Shown here: positions 8,706-18,537 of the stretch, one piece after another
Layout of the letters: each line of letters begins with the position of its first letter
Numbering within the stretch: the stretch's first letter is position 1
From: Staphylococcus arlettae
GTDB lineage: Bacteria; Bacillota; Bacilli; Staphylococcales; Staphylococcaceae
Assembly: GCF_002902345.1 (NCBI RefSeq)
Contig: NZ_PPQB01000005.1
Coordinates: 561,597-603,803 of the forward strand
DNA length: 42,207 nucleotides
Reading direction: 5' to 3'
Notes under the pieces: model-generated
What the model saw: the letters and a program-made list of their open reading frames with translations, nothing else
Told to the model about the DNA's origin: nothing
The model's database searches: none
Translations under genes and position numbers: made by a program

Positions 8706-11117
8706 TTACACCTCATCGTTATCTAAATCAACAAGTATTTGTCTTGGCTTACTGCCTTTTTGTGGTCCAATAACTTGGTTGTTCTCTAAATCATCCATCA
8801 ATCTTGATGCCCTGTTATAACCAATTCTAAATTGTCGTTGGAGTAGTGATGTGCTTGCTTTTTGTTGTTCTATAACAAATAGATATGCCTCATCATAAAG
8901 TGGGTCTTCACTTTTCATTTCTGATTTTTCTACGGGTGCATCGGGCTCCATTTCCTTAACATAATTTGCTTTTTGTTGCTCCACAACATAATTAACAACT
9001 TCTTGCACTTCTTGGTCGCTTAAAAATGCACCTTGTACCCTTGTCCTTACCGAACCACCATTTGCTACATATAACATATCACCTTTACCTAATAATTTAT
9101 CAGCACCGCCACTATCTATTATTGTTCTAGAGTCAGTTTGTGAACTAACAGCAAATGCAATTCTTGAAGGAATATTATTTTTAATAATCCCTGTAATGAC
9201 ATCAACTGAAGGTCTTTGTGTCGCAATAATTAAATGTATACCAGCAGCACGTGCCATTTGAGTAATACGTTGTATTGCATTTTCAACATCTTTTCCTGCA
9301 ACCATCATTAAATCAGCTAACTCATCTACAATAACTACAATGTAAGGTAACTCAGCTTGTTTTTCATCTAGTTCTTGGTTTTGACGTTTAATATATTCAT
9401 TATAGCCTTCTATATTTCGTGTAGAAGAATGCTGGAATAAATCATAACGTCTTTCCATTTCTGCAACTACTTTTTCTAACGCTTGTGACGCTTTATGTGG
9501 ATTCGTTACAACTGGTATTAATAAATGCGGAATTCCATTATATACATTTAATTCTACCATTTTTGGATCTATTAACATAAGTTTTACTTCGTGTGGTTTA
9601 GCATTCAACAATATACTGGTAATGATACCATTAATACATACTGATTTCCCACTACCAGTTGAACCAGCAACTAATAAATGCGGCATTTTATTTAATTCTA
9701 CGGTAATAGGGTCGCCTGAAATATCTCTGCCCAATCCTACTTCCAATTTATTGCTAGCTGGAAATTTTTCATCTAATACTTCTTTTAAGGATACTAACGA
9801 AATTTTATCATTAGGTACTTCGATGCCGACTGCCGAACGACCTGGAATCGGCGCTTCAATACGAATATCTTTGGCTGCTAATGCTAGCGCAATATCGTTA
9901 TGCAAGTTTACAATTTTACTTACTTTCACACCTTGCGCTGGTTGTATTTCATATTGAGTTACGGCTGGTCCAATTTTGATTTGTGTGACACGAGCATCTA
10001 CACCAAAGTTTTTTAATGTAGTTTCTAACAATTGCCCTTTTTTCTGCACTTCAGCTTTAGATGTCGTTTTTTGTTTTGCCGGTTGATTTAGCAACGAAAG
10101 TGGCGGCACTTTATAAGCTTCGTTTTCTACTTCACCTGCTTCTGAAATCGAACCAGACAACTCACTATCGGTATTGTCCTCTACTTCTTCTTCAGTAGGC
10201 GCAAGTTGTTTTTGTTGTTTGTGCTTCTGACGTTCCTCTGTAGCTGACACATCATTTGTTAGAGTATCGCCATGCCCTTTAGGTTGTTTAGCTGTTGCTG
10301 TGTGCTCATCTTCATTATCACTATGTCCATAAATCGGAATTGCCGGTTGAGCTTTTTGAGATGCTTCATTAACTTCAGGTAAGTTTGATACATCTTTCAA
10401 CTCTTCATTTTTCGCAGCTTGCTGTGCTTGTTTTTCAGCTTTCACACGCGCTTTTGCTTCTTTTTTAACTTTTTGTTGCTGTCTTTTTGCTTTTAGATTG
10501 TCGGATGCTGATTCACTTTTAACTTTCAAAGATTCTAAAAATAATTTCGAAACATCACGATGCTTTTGCTTTAATAAAAGGATACCGCTTGAAATTATAA
10601 GTAACAGTGTAACGATAATTACACCTACAATAGAAATTAATGGTATAAATAATTCCAATAAATAAAAGCCAATCAAGCCACCACCAAAATTTGGAAAATG
10701 TGAGTTTTCATAAGATTTATAGACAAAAGATAAGACTGGTTCTCTTTTCGATTGGCTATTATGAGTAAAGTGATATATCACTTGCATTAATAGAATCAAA
10801 GTAAACTGTAGCATCACTGCTCCAGTTGTTCTACGTGTTTTAGGAAGACCGCGATACAAAGTAATATAAACTGTAGCTATTAATATTAATATATACGTTA
10901 AGTATCTACTCGTACCTACAAGATAATTGAAAAAGCTATCAATCATTCGTCCAACAATGCCTAACTGAAAGGCTCCTAATATTGTTAAAATAGTGATGAT
11001 TATCGCAAAGACATATTTTAACGCATTATCTTTTTGTTTCTTTTGTTGTTTTGTAGACTTTTTACGCGTCGTCGCTCCCTTTTTTCTTGTCGTCGCTCGT
11101 TTTTTGGTTTGTGCCAA
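8706..11117 (-). CDS. ftsK: DNA translocase FtsK/SpoIIIE
   Basis: FtsK/SpoIIIE is a septal membrane ATPase that pumps chromosomal DNA during division. Residues about 30-180 hold several membrane segments after a basic N-terminus (repeated TTRKK). A Lys/Glu/Ala-rich linker spans about 185-340. The motor domain has Walker A GSTGSGKS near residue 484, Walker [14 protein letters not shown] near residue 590 and [14 protein letters not shown]. The C-terminal winged gamma domain (about 735-795, [20 protein letters not shown]) recognises orienting DNA repeats. The start is TTG (11115-11117) with AAAGAGGTG seven bases upstream. At 803 residues it has the usual length. Confidence 0.97.
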   Translation of the reverse strand: MAQTKKRATTRKKGATTRKKSTKQQKKQKDNALKYVFAIIITILTILGAFQLGIVGRMIDSFFNYLVGTSRYLTYILILIATVYITLYRGLPKTRRTTGAVMLQFTLILLMQVIYHFTHNSQSKREPVLSFVYKSYENSHFPNFGGGLIGFYLLELFIPLISIVGVIIVTLLLIISSGILLLKQKHRDVSKLFLESLKVKSESASDNLKAKRQQQKVKKEAKARVKAEKQAQQAAKNEELKDVSNLPEVNEASQKAQPAIPIYGHSDNEDEHTATAKQPKGHGDTLTNDVSATEERQKHKQQKQLAPTEEEVEDNTDSELSGSISEAGEVENEAYKVPPLSLLNQPAKQKTTSKAEVQKKGQLLETTLKNFGVDARVTQIKIGPAVTQYEIQPAQGVKVSKIVNLHNDIALALAAKDIRIEAPIPGRSAVGIEVPNDKISLVSLKEVLDEKFPASNKLEVGLGRDISGDPITVELNKMPHLLVAGSTGSGKSVCINGIITSILLNAKPHEVKLMLIDPKMVELNVYNGIPHLLIPVVTNPHKASQALEKVVAEMERRYDLFQHSSTRNIEGYNEYIKRQNQELDEKQAELPYIVVIVDELADLMMVAGKDVENAIQRITQMARAAGIHLIIATQRPSVDVITGIIKNNIPSRIAFAVSSQTDSRTIIDSGGADKLLGKGDMLYVANGGSVRTRVQGAFLSDQEVQEVVNYVVEQQKANYVKEMEPDAPVEKSEMKSEDPLYDEAYLFVIEQQKASTSLLQRQFRIGYNRASRLMDDLENNQVIGPQKGSKPRQILVDLDNDEV

Positions 11118-11346
11118 AACTTTACACCTCTTTTAAAAAGTTGAAACTAATCTAAACATAGCAAAATGCTAAAAACATCTACCATGCTCTATCTCACAAT
11201 TAGCGTTATGAATAATAAGAAGAGGCAGAGACTACCTCCTACAGGTATAAACAGCTTTGTAGATTGACATTTTTATGCAATCCCAACCACTATTTTTACA
11301 TGCTTATAAAGCATTAGCCTCAACCTCTTTTACTCATAGGTTTATA
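11118..11346 (-). other. Structured rnjB-ftsK spacer, possible small RNA or 5' leader
   Basis: No gene lies in these 229 bp. On the minus strand the segment after rnjB can fold into several helices. 11222-11228 pairs with 11232-11238 (GAGGTAG-TCT-CTGCCTC, followed by TTCTTATTATT). ATGCTT/AAGCAT at 11300-11305 and 11309-11314 form a small hairpin. A long-range AAGAGG/CCTCTT pairing is also possible. The first hairpin could be the rnjB terminator or the end of a small RNA. I did not identify a known RNA family. Confidence 0.35.
11222..11238 (-). terminator. Short hairpin with U-rich tail between rnjB and ftsK
   Basis: Seven base pairs (one G-T) with a 3-nt loop are followed on the minus strand by TTCTTATTATT. 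This is a moderate intrinsic terminator candidate ending rnjB transcripts about 110 nt after the stop. Confidence 0.45.
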
Positions 11347-13020
11347 TTAAATTTCCGAAATAACTGGAATAATCATCGGGCGTCTTTTCGTACTTTCAAA
11401 CAATAGCTTGCTAATTTGATCACGCATATTTTGCTTGATTTCTGACCATTCAATACGTTTTTCTAATAGTCCTTGCTCTACTATTTCACGTACTTTTTCT
11501 TCAGCTTCTTTAAGGAGTGCTTCACTTTCTCGCACGTAGACGAATCCACGTGATTGAATTTCAGGACCCGCAGCAATACGTCTGTTTTTAGGATCTAGCG
11601 TAACAACAGCGATAAATATTCCATCTTCGGCTAATAAATGTCTATCTCGTAAGACGATGTTACCAACATCTCCTACACCAATACCATCAATAAGTACATT
11701 TCCTGAATTCACTTTTTCGTTAAGAATCATAGCTTCGCCATCATAATTAACGACATCACCTTTTTCCACTAAAAAGATTTTTTCAGGTTGCACGCCGGCT
11801 TCATTAGCTAATTTAGCATGTGCAATTTGCATTTTGAACTCACCGTTTACAGGAATGAAATATTCCGGTTTCATGATATTTATCATCATCTTTAATTCTT
11901 CCATACAGCCATGGCTTGATGCATGAATCTTTTTATTATTCGGTAAAATTTCAGCACCAGCTCGCACTAGCTCATTTAAAGTGTTGCCGATGATTACTTC
12001 CATATTTGCAGATGCTGTAATTGCTAAAAAGACAGAATCTCCAGGTTCAATGTTCATAATTTTATGTTTCTTTTGAGCCATTTGGCTTAACGCTTCAACT
12101 GGTTCACCTTGCATACCAGTTGCAATAATAATAACTTCATTCTTAGGATAGTTTTCCACTTCATTGATCGGGATTAACAAATCTTTGGGAATATCAAAAT
12201 AGCCCATTTTTCTTGCTGTGTTAAATGAACTTTCTAATGAACGACCTAAGAATGACACTTTTCTGTTTAGTTTGCTTGCAACTGTAAGCACTTGTTGAAT
12301 TCTAATGAAGTTAGAAGCATAACAAGAGACAATCAAACGACCTTTTACTTTTGTAAACGCGTCATACATATGAGACTCAATAACATTTTCTGGAGTATTG
12401 TATCCAGGTTTTTCAGCTTCCGTCGAATCACTGATTAAGGCAAAGACACCTTCGTCTCCAATTTCAGTCATACGTTTTAAGTCTGGTGCATAATGACCTT
12501 GTAAACTTTGATCAAATTTAAACTCTCCTGTATACACGATTGCACCATAAGATGTATGAATACATATACCTAAACTATCTGGAATACTATGCGCAGTGTT
12601 AAAGAAAGTGATATTTACCCCTTTGAAACGCATAATCGAATCATTATTAACAGTATAGTATCTTACTTTTTTATTAATATTACGTGCCTTCATATTTTCT
12701 TTTATTAATGCAATAGTCAACTTCGAACCATAAACGGGTGCATCAACTTGCTCAAGTACATATGTTACTGCACCAATGGCATGTTCGTGACCATGTGTTA
12801 AAAATATACCTTTTAACTTTTCTTTGTTTTCAATGACATACTGAATATCAGGAATAACAATATCTACACCTAACATTTCGTCTTCTGGAAACATTAATCC
12901 AGCATCTAACATAAACATTTCATCGTCTACTTCAACGATATACATATTTTTCGCAATTTCTCCAACTCCACCAAGGGGGATTATGCGAATATTGTTATTA
13001 TTTTTCTTAATTAAACTCAA
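11347..13020 (-). CDS. rnjB: Ribonuclease J2
   Basis: RNase J2 partners RNase J1 in mRNA decay and rRNA maturation. The protein has the metallo-beta-lactamase and beta-CASP folds: [14 protein letters not shown] at the N-terminus, [24 protein letters not shown] and a conserved C-terminus ending [12 protein letters not shown]. The metal-binding HxHxDH motif is altered to HGHEHA (H76, H78, H80, A81), and the later motif reads SSHGC. This matches the weakly active or inactive J2 paralogue rather than J1. The start is TTG with AGGAGG seven bases upstream. It has its own promoter after the large pnp terminator. Confidence 0.95.
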   Translation of the reverse strand: MSLIKKNNNNIRIIPLGGVGEIAKNMYIVEVDDEMFMLDAGLMFPEDEMLGVDIVIPDIQYVIENKEKLKGIFLTHGHEHAIGAVTYVLEQVDAPVYGSKLTIALIKENMKARNINKKVRYYTVNNDSIMRFKGVNITFFNTAHSIPDSLGICIHTSYGAIVYTGEFKFDQSLQGHYAPDLKRMTEIGDEGVFALISDSTEAEKPGYNTPENVIESHMYDAFTKVKGRLIVSCYASNFIRIQQVLTVASKLNRKVSFLGRSLESSFNTARKMGYFDIPKDLLIPINEVENYPKNEVIIIATGMQGEPVEALSQMAQKKHKIMNIEPGDSVFLAITASANMEVIIGNTLNELVRAGAEILPNNKKIHASSHGCMEELKMMINIMKPEYFIPVNGEFKMQIAHAKLANEAGVQPEKIFLVEKGDVVNYDGEAMILNEKVNSGNVLIDGIGVGDVGNIVLRDRHLLAEDGIFIAVVTLDPKNRRIAAGPEIQSRGFVYVRESEALLKEAEEKVREIVEQGLLEKRIEWSEIKQNMRDQISKLLFESTKRRPMIIPVISEI

Positions 13021-13069
13021 AATGGTACCTCCTAATTTTAATCCCCGACCATATATAATCTCATTTTAT

Positions 13070-13098
13070 ATTATAAGTTATATTAGGCTCTGTGTACA
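13070..13098 (-). promoter_or_regulatory. rnjB promoter
   Basis: On the minus strand TGTACA (13093-13098), 17 bp, then TATAAT (13070-13075), about 50 bp before the rnjB start. The perfect -10 and correct spacing make it credible. Confidence 0.6.
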
Positions 13099-13150
13099 CT
13101 ATTAAAGTAATTTCCATGTTAAAAGTATCCTTACTTCTACTTTTTGTGAC

Positions 13151-13234
13151 ATAAAAAAAGAAACTAGTATTAACGTTATGTTTTTTGACAACTTTCAAAA
13201 TGTGTATAATCAACACAACGTATACTAGTTTCTT
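13151..13234 (-). terminator. Long palindromic terminator of pnp
   Basis: Arms 13158-13169 and 13223-13234 (AAGAAACTAGTA / TACTAGTTTCTT) pair perfectly over 12 bp. A second helix (ACGTT/AACGT flanked by further pairs) lies inside. The minus strand continues with seven T (13153-13159). The hairpin begins about 11 bp after the pnp stop. The 53-nt inner region is unusually long for a terminator. Confidence 0.85.
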
Positions 13235-13245
13235 GTTTATATAGA

Positions 13246-15345
13246 TTATTTAGTTTCTAATACTTTATGAGAAGCATTTACTCTACCTTGTTTATCTATT
13301 TCAGTAACTTTAACTTTCAAAATGTCACCTAATGCTAATACATCTTCGACTTTATTAATGCGTTCTTGTGCAATTTGTGAAATGTGAACTAAAGCGTCTT
13401 TTCCGGCAAACAATTCTACAAAAGCACCATATTTTTCTATACGTTTAACTTTTGCGTCATAAATTTGTCCAACCTCAGCTTCGCGTGTAATATCTTCAAT
13501 AATTGATTTTGCTTTATCAATAGCATTTTGATCGACTGCACCTATGAAAATTGTACCATCTTGTTCAATATCTAATTTAACACCTGTTTCATCAATAATT
13601 TCATTGATTTTTTTACCACCAGGCCCAATCACATCTCTAATTTTTGCTGGTTTAATTGTCATAGTGACAACTTTCGGAGCATATGCGCTTAACTCACTTC
13701 TTGGTGTATCGATTGTTTGTAACATGTGATCTAAGATTGCTAAACGACCTTCGCGTGCTTGTTCTAATGCTTCTTTAATGATTTCTTTTGTTAAACCATC
13801 AATTTTAATATCCATTTGTATTGCAGTGATACCTTCAGATGTACCTGCTACTTTAAAGTCCATATCGCCTAAAGCATCTTCCATACCTTGAATATCAGTT
13901 AAAATTGTATAACTATCGTCACGAGTTACTAATCCCATAGCTATACCAGCAACCGGTGCTTTAATTGGCACACCTGCATCCATTAAAGCAAGTGTAGAGC
14001 CACAAATTGATGCTTGTGAAGAAGAACCGTTCGATTCTAGTACTTCACTTACAATTCTTACCGTATAAGGGAAATCTTTAGGGTCTGGAATAATATGACT
14101 CAATGCTCTTTCGCCTAATGCACCGTGTCCGATTTCTCTTCTTCCCGGTGAACGTACTGGTCCAGTTTCTCCGACTGAATAGTTAGGGAAATTATAATGA
14201 TGCATAAAGCGTTTCTCTGCTTCCTCACCTAATCCGTCAATAATTTGATATTCACTTAATGAACCTAATGTTAGTACAGAAAGTGCTTGCGTTTGTCCGC
14301 GTGTGAATAGCCCTGAACCGTGTGCTCTAGGTAACAAGCCTACTTCAGAATCTAATGGACGAATTTCGTCTGTTTTACGGCCATCCGGTCTGATTTTTTC
14401 TTCAGCAATTAATCGTCTTACTTCAGCTTTTACTAAATCATTTAAAATGCCTTGTACTTCTTTAATTAATGTCTCATTTTCTGGGTCTTCTTCATCTATA
14501 AATTGGTCGATCACTGCCGCTTTTAGCTCGTCTAATTTATCATCACGTTGTTGTTTATCAAATGTTAACACTGCTTGTTTTAGACCTTGTTCTTCAGTTA
14601 ATTGAGTTACTTTGGCTATGAGTGAATCATCTTGTTCTGCTGGAATAAATTCTTTTTTCACTGGCTGAATGTAGTCAACAATTTCTTGTTGGAAAGCAAC
14701 TAGACGTTGAATTTCTTCATGTCCAAAGAAGATAGCTTCTAGCATTTCTTCTTCAGTGATTTCACTTGCACCAGCTTCAACCATGTTCACTGCATCTTTA
14801 TGACCAGCAACTTCTAAATCTAAACGTGAAACTGCTTTTTGTTCAACTGTTGGATTAATAATGTATTCTCCATCTATAAAGCCTACGTTAACACCTGCAA
14901 TAGGTCCTTGGAATGGGATGTCAGAAACACTTAACGCTACTGATGAACCAATCATTGCCGCCATTTCTGGAGAACAATCTGGATCAGCACTAAGTACAGT
15001 GTTCATAATTTGAACATCATATTTATAACCTTTAGGAAATAGTGGACGGATAGGTCTATCTATTAATCTTGCTGTTAATGTAGCTTCATCACTCGGGCGA
15101 CCTTCACGTTTTTTAAAGCCACCAGGAATTTTACCTGCTGCATACATTTTTTCTTCATAATTTACCATTAATGGGAAAAAATCTCCATCGCGCGGTTCTT
15201 TGGAAGCAACAGCAGTTGATAGTACAACTGTATCACCATAACGGACAAGTGCAGCGCCATTAGCTTGTTTCGCTAGTTGTCCTGTCTCTATTGTTAATGA
15301 TCGATTCGCCCATTCAGTTTTAAAAACTTTTTTCTCTTGAGACAT
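13246..15345 (-). CDS. pnp: Polyribonucleotide nucleotidyltransferase (PNPase)
   Basis: PNPase degrades RNA 3' to 5' with phosphate and can add tails. The 699-residue protein has two RNase PH domains (N-terminal about 10-230, C-terminal about 315-550, with [15 protein letters not shown] near residue 400). A KH domain follows (about 555-615, [12 protein letters not shown]), then an S1 domain (about 620-690, [18 protein letters not shown]). Catalytic-site aspartates lie in [18 protein letters not shown]. The start is ATG 15343-15345 with AGGAGAGGAG upstream. It follows rpsO, the conserved order, but a terminator lies between them and a separate promoter is visible. Confidence 0.98.
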   Translation of the reverse strand: MSQEKKVFKTEWANRSLTIETGQLAKQANGAALVRYGDTVVLSTAVASKEPRDGDFFPLMVNYEEKMYAAGKIPGGFKKREGRPSDEATLTARLIDRPIRPLFPKGYKYDVQIMNTVLSADPDCSPEMAAMIGSSVALSVSDIPFQGPIAGVNVGFIDGEYIINPTVEQKAVSRLDLEVAGHKDAVNMVEAGASEITEEEMLEAIFFGHEEIQRLVAFQQEIVDYIQPVKKEFIPAEQDDSLIAKVTQLTEEQGLKQAVLTFDKQQRDDKLDELKAAVIDQFIDEEDPENETLIKEVQGILNDLVKAEVRRLIAEEKIRPDGRKTDEIRPLDSEVGLLPRAHGSGLFTRGQTQALSVLTLGSLSEYQIIDGLGEEAEKRFMHHYNFPNYSVGETGPVRSPGRREIGHGALGERALSHIIPDPKDFPYTVRIVSEVLESNGSSSQASICGSTLALMDAGVPIKAPVAGIAMGLVTRDDSYTILTDIQGMEDALGDMDFKVAGTSEGITAIQMDIKIDGLTKEIIKEALEQAREGRLAILDHMLQTIDTPRSELSAYAPKVVTMTIKPAKIRDVIGPGGKKINEIIDETGVKLDIEQDGTIFIGAVDQNAIDKAKSIIEDITREAEVGQIYDAKVKRIEKYGAFVELFAGKDALVHISQIAQERINKVEDVLALGDILKVKVTEIDKQGRVNASHKVLETK

Positions 15346-15441
15346 TATGAATCTCCTCTCCTATATCTATTACTTCTATCATATCATTTATTTAATTATT
15401 TTTATATTAGTCTAATGTTTTTTTATATTTCATTATGTAAA

Positions 15442-15470
15442 TTTATACTTACATGGATAATAAACTACAA
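15442..15470 (-). promoter_or_regulatory. Possible pnp promoter
   Basis: The minus strand has TTGTAG (15465-15470), 17 bp, TATAAA (15442-15447), about 95 bp before the pnp start and just past the rpsO terminator. The match is moderate. Confidence 0.45.
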
Positions 15471-15478
15471 AAGATTAT

Positions 15479-15514
15479 AAAAAAGGGAAAGGACCTTTTG
15501 GTTCTTTCCCTTTT
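15479..15514 (-). terminator. Intrinsic terminator of rpsO
   Basis: Arms 15481-15495 and 15500-15514 pair over 15 bp (one G-T) around a TTTT loop: AAAAGGGAAAG on one side, CTTTCCCTTTT on the other. The minus strand then has a T run (15479-15484). It stands 15 bp after the rpsO stop. Confidence 0.9.
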
Positions 15515-15529
15515 GCATACGTCAAAAGA

Positions 15530-15799
15530 TTAACGACGGATACCTAATGATTTAATTAATTCACGGTAACGTTGGATATCTTTACCACGTAAATAGTTTA
15601 ATAAGTGTCTACGACGACCTACCATTTTCAATAAACCACGACGTGAATGGTGGTCTTTGTTATGCGTACGTAAGTGTGTATTTAAAGCGTTAATTTCAGC
15701 AGTTAATACAGCGATTTGAACTTCTGGAGAACCAGTGTCCGCTTCGTGTGTACGATATTCTTTAATTAATTCATTTTTACGTTCTTGTGAAATTGCCAT
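15530..15799 (-). CDS. rpsO: 30S ribosomal protein S15
   Basis: S15 is a primary 16S rRNA binding protein that nucleates the platform of the small subunit. The 89-residue protein has the family signature: the N-terminal [20 protein letters not shown], then [19 protein letters not shown] and the basic [10 protein letters not shown]. It starts at ATG with AAAGGAGG upstream. The 106-bp leader is highly structured and carries its own promoter inside the end of ribF, so expression is probably set by S15 feedback on its leader, as known in other bacteria. Confidence 0.98.
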   Translation of the reverse strand: MAISQERKNELIKEYRTHEADTGSPEVQIAVLTAEINALNTHLRTHNKDHHSRRGLLKMVGRRRHLLNYLRGKDIQRYRELIKSLGIRR

Positions 15800-15905
15800 A
15801 TCAATTTCCTCCTTTTAATTTAAACTATACACCTCAATCCGAGCAAAGCGTCGGAGTTTCGACTTGCCAAGAGAAAGGATTGCAATGTAAATAATTACAT
15901 TCGAC
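15800..15905 (-). promoter_or_regulatory. Structured rpsO leader (possible S15 autoregulatory element)
   Basis: On the minus strand this leader can form a 5' hairpin (15885-15890 / 15895-15900, six pairs, ATAA-type loop). A branched structure follows: CAATCC/GGATTG (15835-15840 / 15877-15882), GCAAG/CTTGC (15843-15848 / 15863-15867, one bulge) and GTCG/CGAC (15850-15853 / 15860-15863). S15-binding leaders are known in several phyla, but identity with a known class is inferred, not shown. Confidence 0.55.
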
Positions 15906-16877
15906 TTAAATATTATATGATATATCATCACCAAAATCAACAGCTAATAAATATTTTGCTTGATCTTTATCTTTGTGCATTTGTTCTACTAGTGGATCGA
16001 TACCATCAAATTTCACTTCTGGACGTAAAAAATGATGCCAGTAAACAGTCACTCGTTCACCATAGATATCCTCTTTAAAATCAAACAAATTCACTTCTAT
16101 AACTATTTGTGCTTTTGATGGGTCATGAAATGTTGGTTTCACACCAACATTTGCAACTCCACGATAATATTTATCACTAGCCCCAATATTCATACTAACA
16201 GCGTAAACCCCTTTTTTAGGTAACACATAATCACCACTAGGCTGAATATTGGCTGTTGGGAAGCCTATAGTTCTACCTCTTTTTTCGCCTTGTACAACTG
16301 TTCCTTTAATGCGATAGTGATAGCCCAATTCATTATTTGCCTTTTGTAAGTTTCCTTCTTTTAAAGCTTTGCGAATTTCTGTTGTCGAAATTTTTTCTGA
16401 TTCTATTTCTTGTTTACTGACAATAGTTGTTTCACATTGCTCTAATTGGTCTAAAGTCATCATATTGCCCTTACCAAATTTACCAAAAGTAAAATCGAAG
16501 CCTGCAATAATTTGTTTTACATTGTTTTTTAAAACGTATTCCTCAACAAATGTTTCAGCAAGCACATCAGCAAATTTTGATGAAAAATTGATAACAATAC
16601 AATAATCAATGCCGTATTCATCCATTATTTCAATCTTATCATCTATTGGTGTTAAATAATCAGTACGTTTCTTTTCAGGATTTAACACAACTGAAGGATG
16701 GGGATCAAAAGTCATGACAGCTTTTTTCAAATTGTTTGCTTCTGCTTTTTGTTGCAACGTTTCGAATACTTTAGCATGTCCTTTATGCATACCATCAAAA
16801 AAGCCAAATGCCATTGCTACTGGCTCTGTGATATATTGGTCTGCTTGAATTGGATGAGTCACTTCTATCACTTTCAT
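15906..16877 (-). CDS. ribF: Bifunctional riboflavin kinase / FAD synthetase
   Basis: RibF phosphorylates riboflavin to FMN and adenylates FMN to FAD. The N-terminal nucleotidyltransferase domain has GFFDGMHKGH near residue 25 (the HxGH-type motif) and the ISTTEIR segment near residue 160. The C-terminal flavokinase domain (about 185-310) has GKRGRTIGFPTANIQP and the VANVGVKPTF and EVNLFDF segments. The 323-residue length is standard. It starts 13 bases after truB. The last codons contain the promoter for rpsO, so the coding end doubles as a regulatory region. Confidence 0.97.
   Translation of the reverse strand: MKVIEVTHPIQADQYITEPVAMAFGFFDGMHKGHAKVFETLQQKAEANNLKKAVMTFDPHPSVVLNPEKKRTDYLTPIDDKIEIMDEYGIDYCIVINFSSKFADVLAETFVEEYVLKNNVKQIIAGFDFTFGKFGKGNMMTLDQLEQCETTIVSKQEIESEKISTTEIRKALKEGNLQKANNELGYHYRIKGTVVQGEKRGRTIGFPTANIQPSGDYVLPKKGVYAVSMNIGASDKYYRGVANVGVKPTFHDPSKAQIVIEVNLFDFKEDIYGERVTVYWHHFLRPEVKFDGIDPLVEQMHKDKDQAKYLLAVDFGDDISYNI
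15912..15940 (-). promoter_or_regulatory. rpsO promoter inside the 3' end of ribF
   Basis: TTGATT (15935-15940), exactly 17 bp, then TATAAT (15912-15917) on the minus strand. It would start transcripts near 15905 and give the 106-nt rpsO leader. Confidence 0.7.
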
Positions 16878-16890
16878 GTGTATATCTCCT

Positions 16891-17808
16891 TTAGTTAAAA
16901 ACTTTCTTAGGTTTTATTTCATCTGATTTGGTAGGGTGCGGTACATAGATTGCAAGTGCTTTTTTTGTAGCACTATCTATCATCACAACAGTATCATCAA
17001 TTACTTCTTCAAAAGTTTGTTTCGCAAATTTTTGACCATTTAGAATTTGTGATTTTAGTTTCTCAGACGATACATTAATGGCCTGCAACCCTTTTAAACC
17101 ATATTCTATAGGAAAGAGTTTATCTTGTAACGCTTCTTGCTCATGCAATTCCGCTATTGTTTCCAAAGTCATACTCTCGTCAATATCAAAACCACCACTA
17201 TTGATTCTCGTTAACAATGACATATGCGCTGGTAAATCTAATGCTTTACCTATGTCTGTGGCTAAAGTTCGTATGTAAGTACCTTTGCCACATGACACTC
17301 GAATATCAAAATGACATTGTGCTTGGTCAAATGTTAAATCACTCAATCTCATTATATCATATATCTCCACTTGTCTTTGTGGTCGCTCAACTTCTTCATT
17401 GTTACGTGCATATTCGTATAGTTTTTTGCCGTTCACTTTAACTGAAGAATACATCGGCGGAATTTGCGTAATTGTGCCTTCAAAGGCTTTGAGAACTGCG
17501 TCAATTTTTGCTGTAGTAATCATTGTTGTATCCACTTGCTGTTCAGTTAAAATATCCCCTGTTTGATCTTCAGTCGTAGTACTTCGTCCAATTGATACAG
17601 TAGCACGATAAGTCTTGCCCATATCCATAATATAATCACTGACTTTAGTTGCAGGTCCAATGCAAATTGGTAAGACACCTGAAACTTCTGGGTCAAGCGT
17701 TCCAGTGTGTCCAATTTTTTTCGTGCCTAAAATTTTCCGCAATTTAAAAACCACATCATGACTAGTTAAGCCACGAGCTTTAAATACTGGCAATACACCA
17801 TTATACAT
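16891..17808 (-). CDS. truB: tRNA pseudouridine(55) synthase TruB
   Basis: TruB converts U55 in the T-loop of tRNAs to pseudouridine. The catalytic aspartate lies in [14 protein letters not shown] near residue 36. [14 protein letters not shown] near residue 175 is also characteristic. A small C-terminal PUA-like region ends the protein. I chose ATG 17806-17808 (305 residues, MYNGVLPVF), which fits the usual staphylococcal length. A GTG two codons upstream (17812-17814) is closer to the AAAGGA signal and cannot be excluded. The gene follows rbfA but a terminator hairpin lies between the two. Confidence 0.96.
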   Translation of the reverse strand: MYNGVLPVFKARGLTSHDVVFKLRKILGTKKIGHTGTLDPEVSGVLPICIGPATKVSDYIMDMGKTYRATVSIGRSTTTEDQTGDILTEQQVDTTMITTAKIDAVLKAFEGTITQIPPMYSSVKVNGKKLYEYARNNEEVERPQRQVEIYDIMRLSDLTFDQAQCHFDIRVSCGKGTYIRTLATDIGKALDLPAHMSLLTRINSGGFDIDESMTLETIAELHEQEALQDKLFPIEYGLKGLQAINVSSEKLKSQILNGQKFAKQTFEEVIDDTVVMIDSATKKALAIYVPHPTKSDEIKPKKVFN

Positions 17809-17854
17809 ATACACTACGTCCTTTACTTTCTATTTCAACTAGCTTTAAATATTG

Positions 17855-17896
17855 AAAAAGCTGGAACTCCAAATCACTACTGATTTATGTCCCAGC
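17855..17896 (-). terminator. Terminator hairpin after rbfA, staphylococcal repeat-like
   Basis: GCTGGGAC (17889-17896) pairs with GTTCCAGC (17860-17867) with one mismatch, around an inner AAATCA/TGATTT helix (17871-17876 / 17881-17886). Five T follow on the minus strand. The GCTGGGACATAAAT core resembles a sequence I recall as frequent between staphylococcal genes. Confidence 0.75.
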
Positions 17897-17902
17897 CCAC
17901 CA

Positions 17903-18247
17903 TTAATCTTTTTTATGCAAATCTTGTATCATACGTTCAATTTTATTACCGTAATCTATAGATTCATCATATTCAAAGTTTAATTCAGGTATTATACGTA
18001 ATCTCATTCTTGAACCTAACTCAGATTTTATAAAGCCTTTTGCTTTTTCAAGACCTTTAAAAGTATCATCTACTTGTTTATCGTTTCCTAATACAGTTAA
18101 GTACACTTTTGCTATGGATAAGTCATTCGTTACTTCCACATCTGTAATTGTTAAGAATCCGATACGTGGATCTTTCACTTTATTGTTAACGATGTCCATG
18201 ATTTCTTGTTTCATTTGTTCTCCGACACGTTCTGCTCTCATATTCAT
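17903..18247 (-). CDS. rbfA: Ribosome-binding factor A
   Basis: RbfA binds the immature 30S subunit and assists 16S rRNA 5'-end maturation and cold adaptation. The 114-residue protein starts [19 protein letters not shown] and carries the KH-like core [19 protein letters not shown] and [18 protein letters not shown] place the start at ATG 18245-18247 because GAGGTGA lies five bases upstream; an upstream in-frame ATG at 18271 lacks such a signal. Normally rbfA follows infB directly. Here an accessory pair separates them and rbfA has its own promoter. Confidence 0.96.
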   Translation of the reverse strand: MNMRAERVGEQMKQEIMDIVNNKVKDPRIGFLTITDVEVTNDLSIAKVYLTVLGNDKQVDDTFKGLEKAKGFIKSELGSRMRLRIIPELNFEYDESIDYGNKIERMIQDLHKKD

Positions 18248-18292
18248 TAATATCACCTCGCATATACTCATGAGATAGTCTACTTACTTCAA

Positions 18293-18322
18293 ATTATAAG
18301 ATAGTTCAATCTTTAACGTCAA
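18293..18322 (-). promoter_or_regulatory. rbfA promoter
   Basis: The minus strand reads TTGACG (18317-18322), 18 bp, TATAAT (18293-18298), about 45 bp upstream of the rbfA start. This near-consensus promoter compensates for the separation of rbfA from infB. Confidence 0.78.
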
Positions 18323-18419
18323 ACCTTATTTCTCCATTATTTAACTCGTTTAATAAAATCTTACTTTTGCATAGTAAAAATCTATCACCTAAAAATTTAT
18401 ATCGTACTATATATATATA

Positions 18420-18537
18420 CAGTTAAGCACTATTTTTATTCCTAACTGTTAAATCATGTAATAAAGTTACATAAAATTAAGATTTTCAAAACGATTTAAC
18501 TTCCTAACTGTTTAATTTTATTGCTTAACTGTTATAT
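18420..18537. repeat. Cluster of TTAACTG-type repeats (candidate operators)
   Basis: TTCCTAACTGTTAAAT (18439-18454) and TTCCTAACTGTTTAAT (18501-18516) match in 15 of 16 bases. A third copy, TGCTTAACTGTTATAT, stands at 18522-18537. An inverted copy, CAGTTAAGCA (18420-18429), is the exact complement of TGCTTAACTG in the third. The direct copies are spaced 62 and 21 bp, close to six and two DNA turns. They lie between the rbfA and regulator promoters. Confidence 0.6.

Noticed and set aside
9622..9957. Plus-strand open frame antisense to ftsK
   Set aside because: It overlaps the conserved motor domain of ftsK and has no start signal.
13185..13210. TTGACA and TATAAT on the plus strand inside the pnp terminator
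   Set aside because: The spacing is only 14 bp, there is no extended -10, and no plus-strand gene follows. Kept only as a remark.
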